Source: Alphaproteobacteria bacterium (GTDB lineage Bacteria; Pseudomonadota; Alphaproteobacteria; MPNO01; UBA2964). Taken from it: 64,000 nt of DNA. Below the pieces are notes generated by a model. It was not told the origin of the DNA. It was given only the letters and a program-made list of their open reading frames with translations, and ran no database searches. Shown here piece by piece: positions 17,253-26,359 of the stretch (the first letter of the stretch is position 1; each line of letters begins with the position of its first letter). Where the stretch lies: positions 856,795 to 920,794 of the forward strand of contig WLWZ01000001.1 of assembly GCA_012103315.1 (NCBI GenBank), in the 5' to 3' direction. A program made the translations under genes and the position numbers.

Positions 17253-18197
17253 ATGGATCGCATGCTCCAAATCGAGGGGCTAACGAAGCAGTTCGGTTCG
17301 TTTACTGCCGTCGACAATATAAGTTTTAGCGTGAACCGTGGAGAGGTCCTTGGTTTTCTCGGCCCAAATGGGGCTGGTAAGACTACGGCCATGCGGATGG
17401 TGTCAGGATTTTTGACGCCAACTTCGGGAACAGCTTATGTCGGTGGCCATGATGTAACGACCGCGCCTTTGGAAGTTAAACGACGCATTGGTTATCTGCC
17501 GGAAGGCGCACCTCTTTATGAAGATATGACGCCGAGCGAATTGTTGGCGTTTATTTCAGATGTACGGGGTCTGTCGGGTGGTACGAAACGTGAAACAATA
17601 TCGACGGCGGCCAGCCGTATTAATATCGAGCACGTTATGCATCAGGCAATTGGGACCTTATCTAAAGGGTATAAACGTCGCGTTGGGATTGCGCAGGCAA
17701 TTCTCCATGACCCAGAAATTCTTATTTTGGATGAACCCACGGATGGGCTCGATCCAAATCAAAAGCACGAAGTTAGGAAGCTTATCAATGAGATGGCTAA
17801 AGATAAGGTCATCGTTATTTCGACACATCTTCTTGATGAAGTAGATACGGTTTGCAGTCGGGCTATTGTCATTGCGCAGGGCAAGATCGTTGCGGATGGC
17901 ACTCCCGCAGATCTCGAAGCGCAATCTGAATTGCACAATGCCGTAACACTTCGCTTGGCTGCTGCACAATCAGACAAGGCAAAAGGGACGATTGAAGCTG
18001 TAGCAGGTGTTGACCGAGTTGTTGAATCGGAGGCTGCCGACAATTTCATTAACATTACCGCTTACCCGAAGAGTGGGGAGATCGTTATCGATGACGTCAG
18101 CGCCGCTCTAAAGGCGGCAAAAATCGATGTACAAGAAATACAGGCCGAACGCGGGCGCCTCGACGAGGTGTTCCGGCGTCTAACGACGGCGGCCTAA
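17253..18197 (+). CDS. ABC transporter ATP-binding protein, GldA-like
   Basis: This ABC ATPase of about 314 residues has all motifs: Walker A GPNGAGKTT, a signature variant LSKGYKRRVG, Walker B LILDEP and the switch His (STHLLDE). The C-terminal 80 residues are typical of ABC-2 exporters. It energises the permease encoded 11 bases downstream, and the set resembles the Gld/ABC auxiliary system. Several closely spaced starts exist (GTG at 17220; ATG at 17244, 17253 and 17262). GGAGGAG at 17237-17243 best serves 17253. Confidence 0.9.
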   Translation: MDRMLQIEGLTKQFGSFTAVDNISFSVNRGEVLGFLGPNGAGKTTAMRMVSGFLTPTSGTAYVGGHDVTTAPLEVKRRIGYLPEGAPLYEDMTPSELLAFISDVRGLSGGTKRETISTAASRINIEHVMHQAIGTLSKGYKRRVGIAQAILHDPEILILDEPTDGLDPNQKHEVRKLINEMAKDKVIVISTHLLDEVDTVCSRAIVIAQGKIVADGTPADLEAQSELHNAVTLRLAAAQSDKAKGTIEAVAGVDRVVESEAADNFINITAYPKSGEIVIDDVSAALKAAKIDVQEIQAERGRLDEVFRRLTTAA

Positions 18198-18208
18198 CGG
18201 AGATAGTT

Positions 18209-18943
18209 ATGGGTACAAGTTGGGCAATCAGTAAACGGGAATTGCGGGCGTATTTTACGACCCCGCTGGCCTACGTTTTCATTGTTATCTTTTTAGCGCT
18301 TAACGGAGTGACGGCCTTCTATTTTGGTGGGCTGTTTGATCGTGGTCAGGCCGATATGCAGCCGCTGTTTGGATTTCTGCCATGGTTGTATCTCTTTCTG
18401 ATCCCTGCAGTTGCAATGCGGCTGTGGGCAGAAGAGCGCAAGGCCGGCACGCTTGAGCTTCTCATGACATTGCCGGTTTCGACTTTTAACGCGGTGTTCG
18501 GGAAATTTTTGGCAGCCTGGATATTCGCCGGGATCGCTTTAGCACTGACATTTCCGGTTTGGATCACGGTGAACTATCTTGGTGACCCCGATAACGGCGT
18601 CATCATTGCGAGTTATCTTGGTGGTTTCTTGATGGCTGGGTCATATTTGGCGATTGGCGGTTTCGTATCTTCCATGACCCGCAACCAGGTTATTGCCTTC
18701 GTGATTGGTGCTGCAGTCATCTTCCTCTTTATGATGAGTGGCCTGGAGTTGGTGCAATCCGCCTTCCGGGGCTGGGCGCCGGATTTGGTTGTCGATCTTG
18801 TTCGCTCGTTTAGTTTTCTGGTTCATTACGACGCGATTGTTCGTGGCGTGATTGATATTCGCGACATGATTTTCTTCGTGTCCATTATTGGTGTGTTCCT
18901 TTTTGCAACCATGGTCGTCGTCGACCTCAAGAAGGGGGCGTAG
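18209..18943 (+). CDS. ABC-2 permease, GldF-like
   Basis: The 244-residue membrane protein has six hydrophobic segments and the ABC-2 permease hallmark WAEERKAGTLELLMTLPVS at about residues 72-90. It starts with KRELRAYFTTPLAYVF, as usual for the family. It forms the channel for the upstream ATPase and is followed 9 bases later by the GldG-like gene. GGAGA lies before the ATG. Confidence 0.9.
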   Translation: MGTSWAISKRELRAYFTTPLAYVFIVIFLALNGVTAFYFGGLFDRGQADMQPLFGFLPWLYLFLIPAVAMRLWAEERKAGTLELLMTLPVSTFNAVFGKFLAAWIFAGIALALTFPVWITVNYLGDPDNGVIIASYLGGFLMAGSYLAIGGFVSSMTRNQVIAFVIGAAVIFLFMMSGLELVQSAFRGWAPDLVVDLVRSFSFLVHYDAIVRGVIDIRDMIFFVSIIGVFLFATMVVVDLKKGA

Positions 18944-18952
18944 GAGCTGATC

Positions 18953-20896
18953 ATGGCAAACGGTATTAAATCATGGGATCGTGCGAAATTGGGAATCGCT
19001 GGTTTGGCAGTGACCTTCATTTTCTTCATTGCGCTCCATGTCTTTTCCACCGAAACCTTCAAGACGGTCAGTATCGATCTGACCAAGGAAAAGATCTTTA
19101 CGCTGTCTGAAGGCACCAAGGAAATTCTTTCCAAGGTACGCGAGCCGGTGAAACTGCGGCTGTTTGTCTCTGACGAATTGGTCCAGCAGAGCCCCGGGTT
19201 GAAGGATTATGCGAAAAGCGTTCAGGAACTTCTCGAGCGATATGTTGAGTTATCTAACGGTCGGATTAAATTTGAGATTGTTCGGCCAGAACCTTTCTCA
19301 CCAGAGGAAGATCGCGCCGTCGGCTTTGGTCTGCATGGTATTCCGATCACTCAGGCAGGGAACCTCGGCTATTTCGGGCTGGCGGGGACGAACACCACTG
19401 ACGATCTGGATGTAATCGCTTTCGTTTCTCCTCAACGCGAACGTTTTCTTGAATATGATCTAACGCGTCTGGTATCGAATCTGGCCAATCCAAAGAAGAA
19501 AAAAATCGGCTATGTTTCATCCTTGCCGATCGGGTCCGACCCAATGAAGCGGTATGCACCGTGGGAAGTGATAGCGCAGCTCAGCCAGCGTTTTGACGTT
19601 GAACGCATCACGCTGGAGAATCCTATTCCAGAAGATCTTGATCTTTTGTTGGTTATTCACCCTCGCGATATGGACGATACCGACCGCTATTACATCGACC
19701 AGCATGTGATGCGCGGCAACAACACGATCATTTTTGTCGACCCTTATTCGGAAGAGGCGACGCGAGGCAGTCAAAGGCAACGCCAGCCACCCGATGATGG
19801 CTCTGACTTGAAGGAGCTCTTCAAGGCTTGGGGTATCAAATACGACAAGTCTAAAGTCCTAGGTGATCGGATTGGTGCGCAGCGCGTAAGTGCTGGCCGC
19901 AATGCTCTGGGACAACCCATTATTACTGACTATGTCGCCTGGTTAAATTTGACGGGTGAACGGATTAAGAAAACCGATGTCGTTACGGGTGAGCTAGAGC
20001 AGATTAATATCGCGACGTCTGGCTATCTGGAGAAGGCGGCGGGAGCCACATACAAGATGGACCCGCTACTGATGTCCAGTCCGCAAGCAATGTCGCTAAA
20101 TGTTTCTCAGACCAAAACCAACCCTAAACCAGCGGAACTCCTCAAAAACTTCAAACCGACAGGCGAACCGTTCATCGTTGCAGCGCGCTATACCGGGAAA
20201 TTCAAAAGTGGTTTCCCCGCGGGGCGTCCCAAAGACAAAATTCGCAAGGAAATTCGTGAAGCGGCTTTGAAGAAAGGCGAAACGGTTCCTAACTTTCAGA
20301 AACATCACAAGGAAAGCGTTCGACCAGTTAGCCTGATTGTCGTTGCGGATACAGATATTCTGGTGGATCGGTTTTGGGTGCGTGAGCAAAACTTCTTCGG
20401 GCAACGCATTTCGGTGCCGATTGCCAATAACGCTGATTTCCTGACTAACGCTGTTGATAATATGGCGGGAACCAGCGCTTTGATTGGCCTCCGAAGTCGG
20501 GGCGTTACCAGCCGACCTTTCCATAAGGTCGAAGATCTCAAGCGAGAGGCTGAACATAAGTACCGAGCCACTGAACAAGCGTTGCTACAAAAGCTCAAGG
20601 ATATCGAGGGCAAGCTTAAGGACCTTCAAACCAAAGAAACCAAAGAGGGTAAGACGGTAATTCTGACGGGCAAGCAGAAAGAAGCGATTGAGAAATTCCG
20701 GCGTGAATCAATTTCCATCCGCCAGGAATTGCGGTCGGTCCAATTATCGCTCCGTCGCGATATTGATAAACTCGATGCCAATTTGAAGGTCATCAATATT
20801 GGCTTGATGCCCGCCATTATCGTCGTATTTGCAGTAACCCTTGGTTTGGTTCGCCGTCGCAATGCCCGTCGGCACCAGGCGGCGTCAGCAAGCTAA
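18953..20896 (+). CDS. GldG-family auxiliary protein of an ABC transporter
   Basis: The 647-residue protein has an N-terminal membrane segment (about 14-32) and a large extracytoplasmic region containing the ABC-auxiliary domain (SIDLTKEKIFTLSEGTKEIL, KKKKIGYVSSLP). A coiled coil at about 535-610 (LLQKLKDIEGKLKDLQ) and a C-terminal membrane helix (about 617-636) with a basic tail complete it. In Flavobacterium, GldG works with GldA and GldF in gliding. Alphaproteobacteria with this operon do not glide by that machinery, so here it probably supports an envelope function of the same ABC exporter. Confidence 0.88.
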   Translation: MANGIKSWDRAKLGIAGLAVTFIFFIALHVFSTETFKTVSIDLTKEKIFTLSEGTKEILSKVREPVKLRLFVSDELVQQSPGLKDYAKSVQELLERYVELSNGRIKFEIVRPEPFSPEEDRAVGFGLHGIPITQAGNLGYFGLAGTNTTDDLDVIAFVSPQRERFLEYDLTRLVSNLANPKKKKIGYVSSLPIGSDPMKRYAPWEVIAQLSQRFDVERITLENPIPEDLDLLLVIHPRDMDDTDRYYIDQHVMRGNNTIIFVDPYSEEATRGSQRQRQPPDDGSDLKELFKAWGIKYDKSKVLGDRIGAQRVSAGRNALGQPIITDYVAWLNLTGERIKKTDVVTGELEQINIATSGYLEKAAGATYKMDPLLMSSPQAMSLNVSQTKTNPKPAELLKNFKPTGEPFIVAARYTGKFKSGFPAGRPKDKIRKEIREAALKKGETVPNFQKHHKESVRPVSLIVVADTDILVDRFWVREQNFFGQRISVPIANNADFLTNAVDNMAGTSALIGLRSRGVTSRPFHKVEDLKREAEHKYRATEQALLQKLKDIEGKLKDLQTKETKEGKTVILTGKQKEAIEKFRRESISIRQELRSVQLSLRRDIDKLDANLKVINIGLMPAIIVVFAVTLGLVRRRNARRHQAASAS

Positions 20897-20935
20897 ATTG
20901 ATAGACGTAGATTTTATTCGAAAAGATGTAATGTC

Positions 20936-22000
20936 ATGACAGCACGATCTTTCATACTCTATTCCATTATCACTGCTATTTTAGTAGTCGCGGCGATTGT
21001 CGCGGTGAGCTCGCGGCCCGCCAGCACGTTGATTGCTCGGGATCGCGCCCTGATATTCCCTGGCGTTGATGCCAAGCTGAATGATGTGGCGTCCTTTGAG
21101 ATCAAGTCGGCGGATCGAGCCTATACGATCAAGCGCAAGTCAGATGGCTGGGGCATCGCCGAACTTGGCGGTTATGGTGCCGACTTCAACAAGGTGAAGA
21201 CTGTTTTGGTTGAACTCGCACAACTGAAATTTCTCGAAGCGAAAACCAGTGACCCGAAGCGCTACGAACGGTTAGGTCTCCGCGATGTGACAGCGAAAGG
21301 CGCAAAATCCCGGGAGATTACCGTCCGCGATAAAGATGGAAAGGTCTTGGCATCTGGCCTAATTGGCAATCGGAACGAAGATCTGTTCGGTTCTGGTCGT
21401 GGCGGTACCTATATGCGGGTCGGCGATAAAAAACAGACCTGGCTTGTAGAAGGAATCGTCAGTACCGGAGCAGGCCCGTCGGACTGGGTTAACAAGAAAA
21501 TCGTTGATATCAAACGGCCCCGTATTAAACGCCTGGTTATTCAAGCGCCTGGTGGTGGGTTGACGGTGGTTAGCCGTCCCCTCGCTAAGCAAAAGGACTT
21601 TCAACTTGCCGATATCCCTGCTGGCAAGCGGCAACGGGGTAAATGGGAAACTAATGATATGGCGAAGGTTCTCGATAAGGTTGAGTTGATTGATCTTAAG
21701 CGAGCCGACCAAATTCCGATGCCGAAGGACAAGCTCTACAAGGCGACCATACAAACCTTTGGCGGATTGTTGATCCATACCCAGGCTATCAAGGTCGGTA
21801 AGAAAAAGTTCTGGGCACGCTTTTCAGCGTCGGTTGATGCCGGAGCGGCCACTGATGCCAAGAAGGTAAAAGAGGCGGCCGACATCTTTAATGCGCGGCA
21901 TAATGGCTATGTTTATGAAGTCAATGAGAAGACGGGTAAGAAGCTTACCTGTGATCACGTAAATCTCCTTGAGGGTGCTGGTCTCAAAGCCTGCGCCTAA
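20936..22000 (+). CDS. DUF4340 domain protein of the Gld-type ABC operon
   Basis: The 354-residue protein has one N-terminal membrane anchor (about 7-27) and an extracytoplasmic DUF4340 region. Beta-rich repeats contain the recurring pattern IKRKSDGWGI and LVELAQLKFLEAKTSDPKRYERLGL, typical of this family. It almost always follows GldG-like genes and completes the four-gene set. The gap to GldG is 39 bases. No enzyme motif is visible. A strong hairpin lies 25 bases after the stop. Confidence 0.85.
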   Translation: MTARSFILYSIITAILVVAAIVAVSSRPASTLIARDRALIFPGVDAKLNDVASFEIKSADRAYTIKRKSDGWGIAELGGYGADFNKVKTVLVELAQLKFLEAKTSDPKRYERLGLRDVTAKGAKSREITVRDKDGKVLASGLIGNRNEDLFGSGRGGTYMRVGDKKQTWLVEGIVSTGAGPSDWVNKKIVDIKRPRIKRLVIQAPGGGLTVVSRPLAKQKDFQLADIPAGKRQRGKWETNDMAKVLDKVELIDLKRADQIPMPKDKLYKATIQTFGGLLIHTQAIKVGKKKFWARFSASVDAGAATDAKKVKEAADIFNARHNGYVYEVNEKTGKKLTCDHVNLLEGAGLKACA

Positions 22001-22025
22001 ATCTAAAACCGTCTATAAGAGGTAA

Positions 22026-22053
22026 GTGTTCGTGGCCATGCGGCCATGAACAC
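22026..22053. other. Strong 12-pair hairpin between the DUF4340 and OCD genes
   Basis: GTGTTCGTGGCC and GGCCATGAACAC pair over 12 positions (one G-U) around a four-base ATGC loop. No T-run follows, so it is not a classical Rho-independent terminator. It may stop or stabilise the end of the Gld operon transcript, or act in the leader of the cyclodeaminase pair. Confidence 0.6.
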
Positions 22054-22092
22054 ATGGTGCTGCACGTCTCATAGATAATTTAGGAAAGACAA

Positions 22093-23190
22093 ATGGGTTT
22101 CTTGCTTTTGCGACCTGAAGAAATTCAGGACCTCGTTGGAATGGGAGAGGCCATCGAAGCCGTTGAAAAGGGCTATATCAGTGGGCATCGCTATCCTGTC
22201 ATCAATGCGCCGCGGCGGCGGGTCCATTCGCCGGCTGGCGTACGCATCAGCAATTTCCCTGGTGGCGTGGACGAGATGGGCGTCATCGGCGCCGCAACCC
22301 GTGCCGATCATGTTGTGCAGCTCGATGAAGGCCGTAATCAGGAATACGCCTATCGTGAACACCCCATCCATGTGCTGAATGACTCCAATACTGGTGAGCT
22401 ACTCTCAATCGTTGTTGGCGAGCCCGTGGAAAAGACTCTTGGTTATACCAGTCTCGTCGCACTTCGGACCGCAGCAACATCCGGAGTTGGGTTCAAATAT
22501 ATGGTGCGGGAGAATGCCGAGACAGTCGGATTGCTCGGGTCTGCCGGGCAAGCCGCTAACCAGCTTTTGGCTCTGTTATCTGTCCGACCCAACATAAAGC
22601 GTGTGAAGGTATACAGCCGAAGCGTGGAGAACCGGTCCTGGTTCTCCCGCAAATATTCGCAGAAATTCGATATTGAAATAGAACCGGTAAATTCTATCGA
22701 ACAAGCGATAGCGGGTGTTGATGTCATTGTCTGCGCAACCAACACAAATGTTGTTTTGTTCGATGGGGATCTACTGGAGCCCGGTCAGCACATTACCGGC
22801 ATAATCGGCGGTAACATGCAGCTCGTCCAAGGCGGCTTCCTGAAAGCGGCGCGGCGCGAAATTGATGACCGTACGGTGGAACGGGCGGATATTGTTGCGA
22901 CCAATTTGCGGGAATCTGTAATGACCGAAAAGCAGGGAGATCTGTATGAGCCGATAGAACGGGGCATCATAAAACTGGAGGACATCATAGAGCTTGGTGC
23001 TTTAGCGACAGGCGAAGCCATCGGTCGCAACAATGATGACGAAATCACCTATCACAAAAACAATAACGGGACTGCCGCGTCCGAGATTGCGGTTGCGATG
23101 CTGGTTTATGAGAAAGCCAAAGCAGCAGGGCGGGGGACAACGATTGATCTTATCGACCCGGCGGTACTGCAAGAGGAGTTCGCACAATGA
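22093..23190 (+). CDS. Ornithine cyclodeaminase/mu-crystallin family protein, first copy
   Basis: The 365-residue Rossmann-fold protein belongs to the OCD/mu-crystallin family. The family's TaLRTaA block reads VALRTAATSG (about 125-134) and the NAD(P) loop reads LLGSAGQAANQLL (about 150-162). The lysine that binds substrate in ornithine cyclodeaminase (GVK motif) appears to be Ile here (GVIGAAT, about 64-70), so ornithine is unlikely as substrate. Relatives act as imine reductases or amino-acid dehydrogenases. AGGAAA precedes the ATG. The stop overlaps the start of the second copy by 4 bases (ATGA). Confidence 0.85.
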   Translation: MGFLLLRPEEIQDLVGMGEAIEAVEKGYISGHRYPVINAPRRRVHSPAGVRISNFPGGVDEMGVIGAATRADHVVQLDEGRNQEYAYREHPIHVLNDSNTGELLSIVVGEPVEKTLGYTSLVALRTAATSGVGFKYMVRENAETVGLLGSAGQAANQLLALLSVRPNIKRVKVYSRSVENRSWFSRKYSQKFDIEIEPVNSIEQAIAGVDVIVCATNTNVVLFDGDLLEPGQHITGIIGGNMQLVQGGFLKAARREIDDRTVERADIVATNLRESVMTEKQGDLYEPIERGIIKLEDIIELGALATGEAIGRNNDDEITYHKNNNGTAASEIAVAMLVYEKAKAAGRGTTIDLIDPAVLQEEFAQ

Positions 23191-24278
23191 CCCGTCGCGT
23201 TCTATTGCTCCGACCGCAGGAACTTCAAGGGCTGGTCACCATGAAGGAAGCCATTGATATCGTTGAACAGGGCTATCGCGAAGCGCGGGAATATCCCGCG
23301 ATTTCAGGGCCGCGCCGTCGGGTGCATTCACCAGGCGGTGTCAGGGTTAGTAATTTCCCCGGTGGTGTCCATGGGCTGGGTGTTATCGGTACTGGAGAGC
23401 GGCCTGACAAGTTAAACAAGGGTGGTGAGAACCAGACGAAGGCGTTTCGCGGTTATCCCGTGCATCTCGTTCATGATTCTAATACAGGGCAACTACTCTC
23501 CATCATGATCGGCGAAGTGGATGAAAAGACGCTGGGCTTTACCAGCGTTATGGCACTGCGGACGGCAGCGACTTCAGGCATCGGGTTCCGTCATCTGCCA
23601 CGACAGGATGTGAAGGTGGCAGGCCTGTTTGGCTCAGCCGGGCAGGCTGCCAATCAACTTCTAGCGCTTCTCACTGAGCGGCGATCAATCACCAAGGTGA
23701 AAGTCTATAGCCGCGACCCTGACAATCGCCGGAATTTCGCTGAGAAATATTCCAAGCGCTTTAATGTAGAGATCGTACCAGTCGATACGCCAGAAGAGGT
23801 TATCGAAGGTTCAGATGTCGTTCATTGTGCGACCAACACGTCGGTTCCCCTATTCGACGGCAATTTGCTCGAGCCCGGTCAGCATGTCACCGGCATAATT
23901 GGATCAAACGTCCAGCTGGTAAAAAGTGGTTATCGGTCTTCCCGTCGGCGCGAAATCGATGATCGAACTGCCAAGCGTGCAGATGTAATTGTTTGCAATC
24001 TTCGTGAAACCATCTTGACCGAAGAACCCGGCGACCTACATGAGCCAATCGAAAAAGGGCTTATCAATTTCGATGACATATACGAACTTGGTGAGTTGGG
24101 CACCGATCTGTGTCCGGGCCGTACCAGCGACGATCAGATCACTTACCATAAGAATACCAATGGCAATGGTGTTGCCGATCTCGGTATTGCGATGCGCGCC
24201 TATGAACTCGCTAAAAAAGAGGAGCGGGGTACCTGGTTGGAATTCGCTGAACCTGAGGACTTGCCGCAGGCGATTTAG
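23187..24278 (+). CDS. Ornithine cyclodeaminase/mu-crystallin family protein, second copy
   Basis: This 363-residue paralogue of the preceding gene is clearly more similar to it than to typical OCDs. The two share the PRRRVHSP block, SNFPGGV, ALRTAATSG, GSAGQAANQLLALL, LLEPGQHVTGIIG and the ITYHKN C-terminus. The GVIG sequence again replaces the substrate lysine motif. Translation is probably coupled through the ATGA overlap. The obligate side-by-side arrangement suggests a heteromeric enzyme, or two sequential steps on related substrates. It converges with the hydrolase pair. Confidence 0.85.
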   Translation: MTRRVLLLRPQELQGLVTMKEAIDIVEQGYREAREYPAISGPRRRVHSPGGVRVSNFPGGVHGLGVIGTGERPDKLNKGGENQTKAFRGYPVHLVHDSNTGQLLSIMIGEVDEKTLGFTSVMALRTAATSGIGFRHLPRQDVKVAGLFGSAGQAANQLLALLTERRSITKVKVYSRDPDNRRNFAEKYSKRFNVEIVPVDTPEEVIEGSDVVHCATNTSVPLFDGNLLEPGQHVTGIIGSNVQLVKSGYRSSRRREIDDRTAKRADVIVCNLRETILTEEPGDLHEPIEKGLINFDDIYELGELGTDLCPGRTSDDQITYHKNTNGNGVADLGIAMRAYELAKKEERGTWLEFAEPEDLPQAI

Positions 24279-24279
24279 A

Positions 24280-25026
24280 CTACAGTGATTCGCCGGTCGG
24301 CACGTTCATCTCGACTTCAAGCCCATCGACATAAGTTAACGCATCTTCTGTCGTCACAACGTCGGCGTACTTTGCATGCATGTCGCAAAGATTAACTGCG
24401 TGGCTCGCCTGTGAGCGGTCGAAGCAACCTTCTTCAACGACAGCGACCCGGTAATTGTTGCTAAAGGCATCAATTACCGATGCCCGGACACAACCCGATG
24501 TCGTTGTTCCTGTCACGAGAAGAGAATCTGCGCCGAGATCATTTAGGAATCCTGACAGCGGTGTGCCGTAAAATGCGCTGGGCTTGTGCTTGTAGATAAC
24601 GATGTCCTGCGGTGATGGTGCAATCTCGTCCATAATTTCATTGCCATCCCGGTTAAAACCGGTGGATTTGGGGGCAGTGATGTCTTCGTCGGTACGACTG
24701 TTCTTCCAGGCCCAGCCACCTGCATCCCATCCGTCTTCGCGAACGGTACCGGTCGTGTATATAACCGGAATACCTTTCTCATGGCACTTGTCGATCAATT
24801 TCCGGATATGGGGCAGAGCGTCCCAGGCATCTTCGCCACAGGAATTATGGAACTTCTTGATTGAGTCCAAAATTGGCTCGCGCTTGTCGCCACAAAAATT
24901 GTAGCTCACATCGATTACCAAAAGGGCTGGTTTTTCGCCAAATCCCGCCTCGGCACCAAAGCCGCTTTTTTCAAAGACCTGCTGGTCACGTTCCGTTAGA
25001 AATTCACTCCAGATGCGTTCAGCCAT
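24280..25026 (-). CDS. Isochorismatase-family cysteine hydrolase, copy A
   Basis: The 248-residue hydrolase carries the Asp-Lys-Cys triad: Asp39 (LLVIDVSYNF), Lys in VIYKHKPSAF (about 148) and Cys in GTTTSGCVRA (about 177). The layout, including SCGEDAWDALPHIRKLID, fits N-carbamoylsarcosine amidase-like members that hydrolyse a C-N bond. It is a near twin of the gene just upstream of it on the same strand. The pair faces the two cyclodeaminase-family genes, and together they suggest breakdown of an N-substituted compound. Confidence 0.87.
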   Translation of the reverse strand: MAERIWSEFLTERDQQVFEKSGFGAEAGFGEKPALLVIDVSYNFCGDKREPILDSIKKFHNSCGEDAWDALPHIRKLIDKCHEKGIPVIYTTGTVREDGWDAGGWAWKNSRTDEDITAPKSTGFNRDGNEIMDEIAPSPQDIVIYKHKPSAFYGTPLSGFLNDLGADSLLVTGTTTSGCVRASVIDAFSNNYRVAVVEEGCFDRSQASHAVNLCDMHAKYADVVTTEDALTYVDGLEVEMNVPTGESL

Positions 25027-25041
25027 TTTATAGTCCCCTGT

Positions 25042-25797
25042 TTAAAGTGCTGTGCCGGTCGGCAAATTGTATTCCGCATCAATTGTCTCAATGTAATCGA
25101 GAGCATCTTGCGTAGACACCACGTCGGCATACTTGGCATGCATGTCACAAAGATTGATAGCGTGGCTGGCCTGTGATCGGTCAAAGCAGGCTTCCTCGGC
25201 AATGGTAATGCGAAGATTTTCGCTAAAGCCATCGAGGACTGACGCCCGCACACAGCCGGATGTTGTGGTGCCCGTGACGACCAGTGAATCCGCTCCAAGA
25301 TCGTTGAGGAAACCGGTCAAAGGTGTTCCATAGAAGGCGCTTGGCTTGTGTTTTCGGATAACGATGTCCTGCGGTGACGGCGCAATCTCGTCCATGATGT
25401 CGTTGCCATCGCGATTAGTGTCTCGGGCATCCGGTGCCCCGCTTGGGACATCTTCTTCGCCACGCGAACTTTTGAAATGCCATGCGCCTTTGTCCCAACC
25501 GTCATCTCGTACTGTGCCGGTGGTGTAGATAACCGGAATACCTTTGGCATGGCACTTATCAATCAATTTGCGAATATGGGGCAGGGCCTCCCAAGCATCG
25601 TCGCCGCAGGATGTCCGCCATTTCTCGATTGAGTCGAGAATAGGCTCACTGCGTTCGCCGCAGAAAGCATAGTTTACATCGATAATGAGAAGAGCTGGTT
25701 TCTTGCCGCCACCTGCCGTTGCGCCGTAGCCTGAGGCCGCAAAGACTTCCTTGTCGCGTTCGGTCAGAAATTTATCCCAAATACGTTCTTGCGCCAT
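25042..25797 (-). CDS. Isochorismatase-family cysteine hydrolase, copy B
   Basis: This 251-residue twin of copy A has the same triad residues (LLIIDVNYAF, VIRKHKPSAF, GTTTSGCVRA) and long identical stretches, for example SQASHA-NLCDMHAKYADVV. The most different stretch is the loop near residues 120-140, which differs in sequence and by several residues in length. The ATG at 25797 has GGGAGG 7 bases before it; the TTG further upstream (25827) is not needed. Copy A starts 15 bases after its stop, so the two are one transcript. Confidence 0.87.
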   Translation of the reverse strand: MAQERIWDKFLTERDKEVFAASGYGATAGGGKKPALLIIDVNYAFCGERSEPILDSIEKWRTSCGDDAWEALPHIRKLIDKCHAKGIPVIYTTGTVRDDGWDKGAWHFKSSRGEEDVPSGAPDARDTNRDGNDIMDEIAPSPQDIVIRKHKPSAFYGTPLTGFLNDLGADSLVVTGTTTSGCVRASVLDGFSENLRITIAEEACFDRSQASHAINLCDMHAKYADVVSTQDALDYIETIDAEYNLPTGTAL

Positions 25798-25914
25798 GGC
25801 CTTGCCTCCCAGCTGCGATAGTTCCAATATAACCGTAATAATATTGAATAAAGTCTATGCCTAGGAACTCAGGCGCGCAACTTAGACATCCGTGCCGGTT
25901 AAAGGAGAAAAGTC

Positions 25915-26358
25915 ATGCTGAACATTAGCCGCATACATCATATCAATATTCGTTCAACGCCGGAGAAGCTGGATGAAACCCGCGATTTCTACCGTGATCT
26001 TCTTGGAATGGTCGAAGGTTACCGGCAGCCCTTTAAAGGCCACGGTTACTGGATGTGGCGGGACGATCATCCCTGGGTCCATATCTCCACGACGGGCCCC
26101 AAGGATAACCCGGTGCTGCAACCGGAAAGCATGGATGCTGGCTTTGGCCACATCGCCTTTGATTCAACAGGCTATCAGGACTTCAAAGACCTGTTGGACG
26201 GAAAGGGGATGAAGTATGACGAACACCCCACCCCGGATAAGGATATGATGCAGATATTCTTCCCCGATCCCAACGGCGTGGTCGTGGAGATGGTCTTCGA
26301 TATGGCTGAAGTCGATGCTGCAAAGGCAGCGCAAGGCGCCGCGGCAGCCGCCGAATAA
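25915..26358 (+). CDS. Single-domain VOC (glyoxalase-like) protein
   Basis: The 147-residue vicinal-oxygen-chelate protein has likely metal ligands His in IHHINIR (about 7-8), His in FGHIAFD and Glu in VVVEMVF near the C-terminus. The ending is alanine-rich. Members of this size are dimeric isomerases, lyases or dioxygenases. AAAGGAG lies at ideal distance before the ATG. The gene is divergent from the hydrolase pair and its stop abuts that of the flavoprotein gene. Confidence 0.85.
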   Translation: MLNISRIHHINIRSTPEKLDETRDFYRDLLGMVEGYRQPFKGHGYWMWRDDHPWVHISTTGPKDNPVLQPESMDAGFGHIAFDSTGYQDFKDLLDGKGMKYDEHPTPDKDMMQIFFPDPNGVVVEMVFDMAEVDAAKAAQGAAAAAE

Positions 26359-26359
26359 C

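Noticed and set aside
18826..19134. A minus-strand frame across the permease/GldG junction as an antisense gene
   Set aside because: It overlaps two well-supported genes and lacks a binding site.
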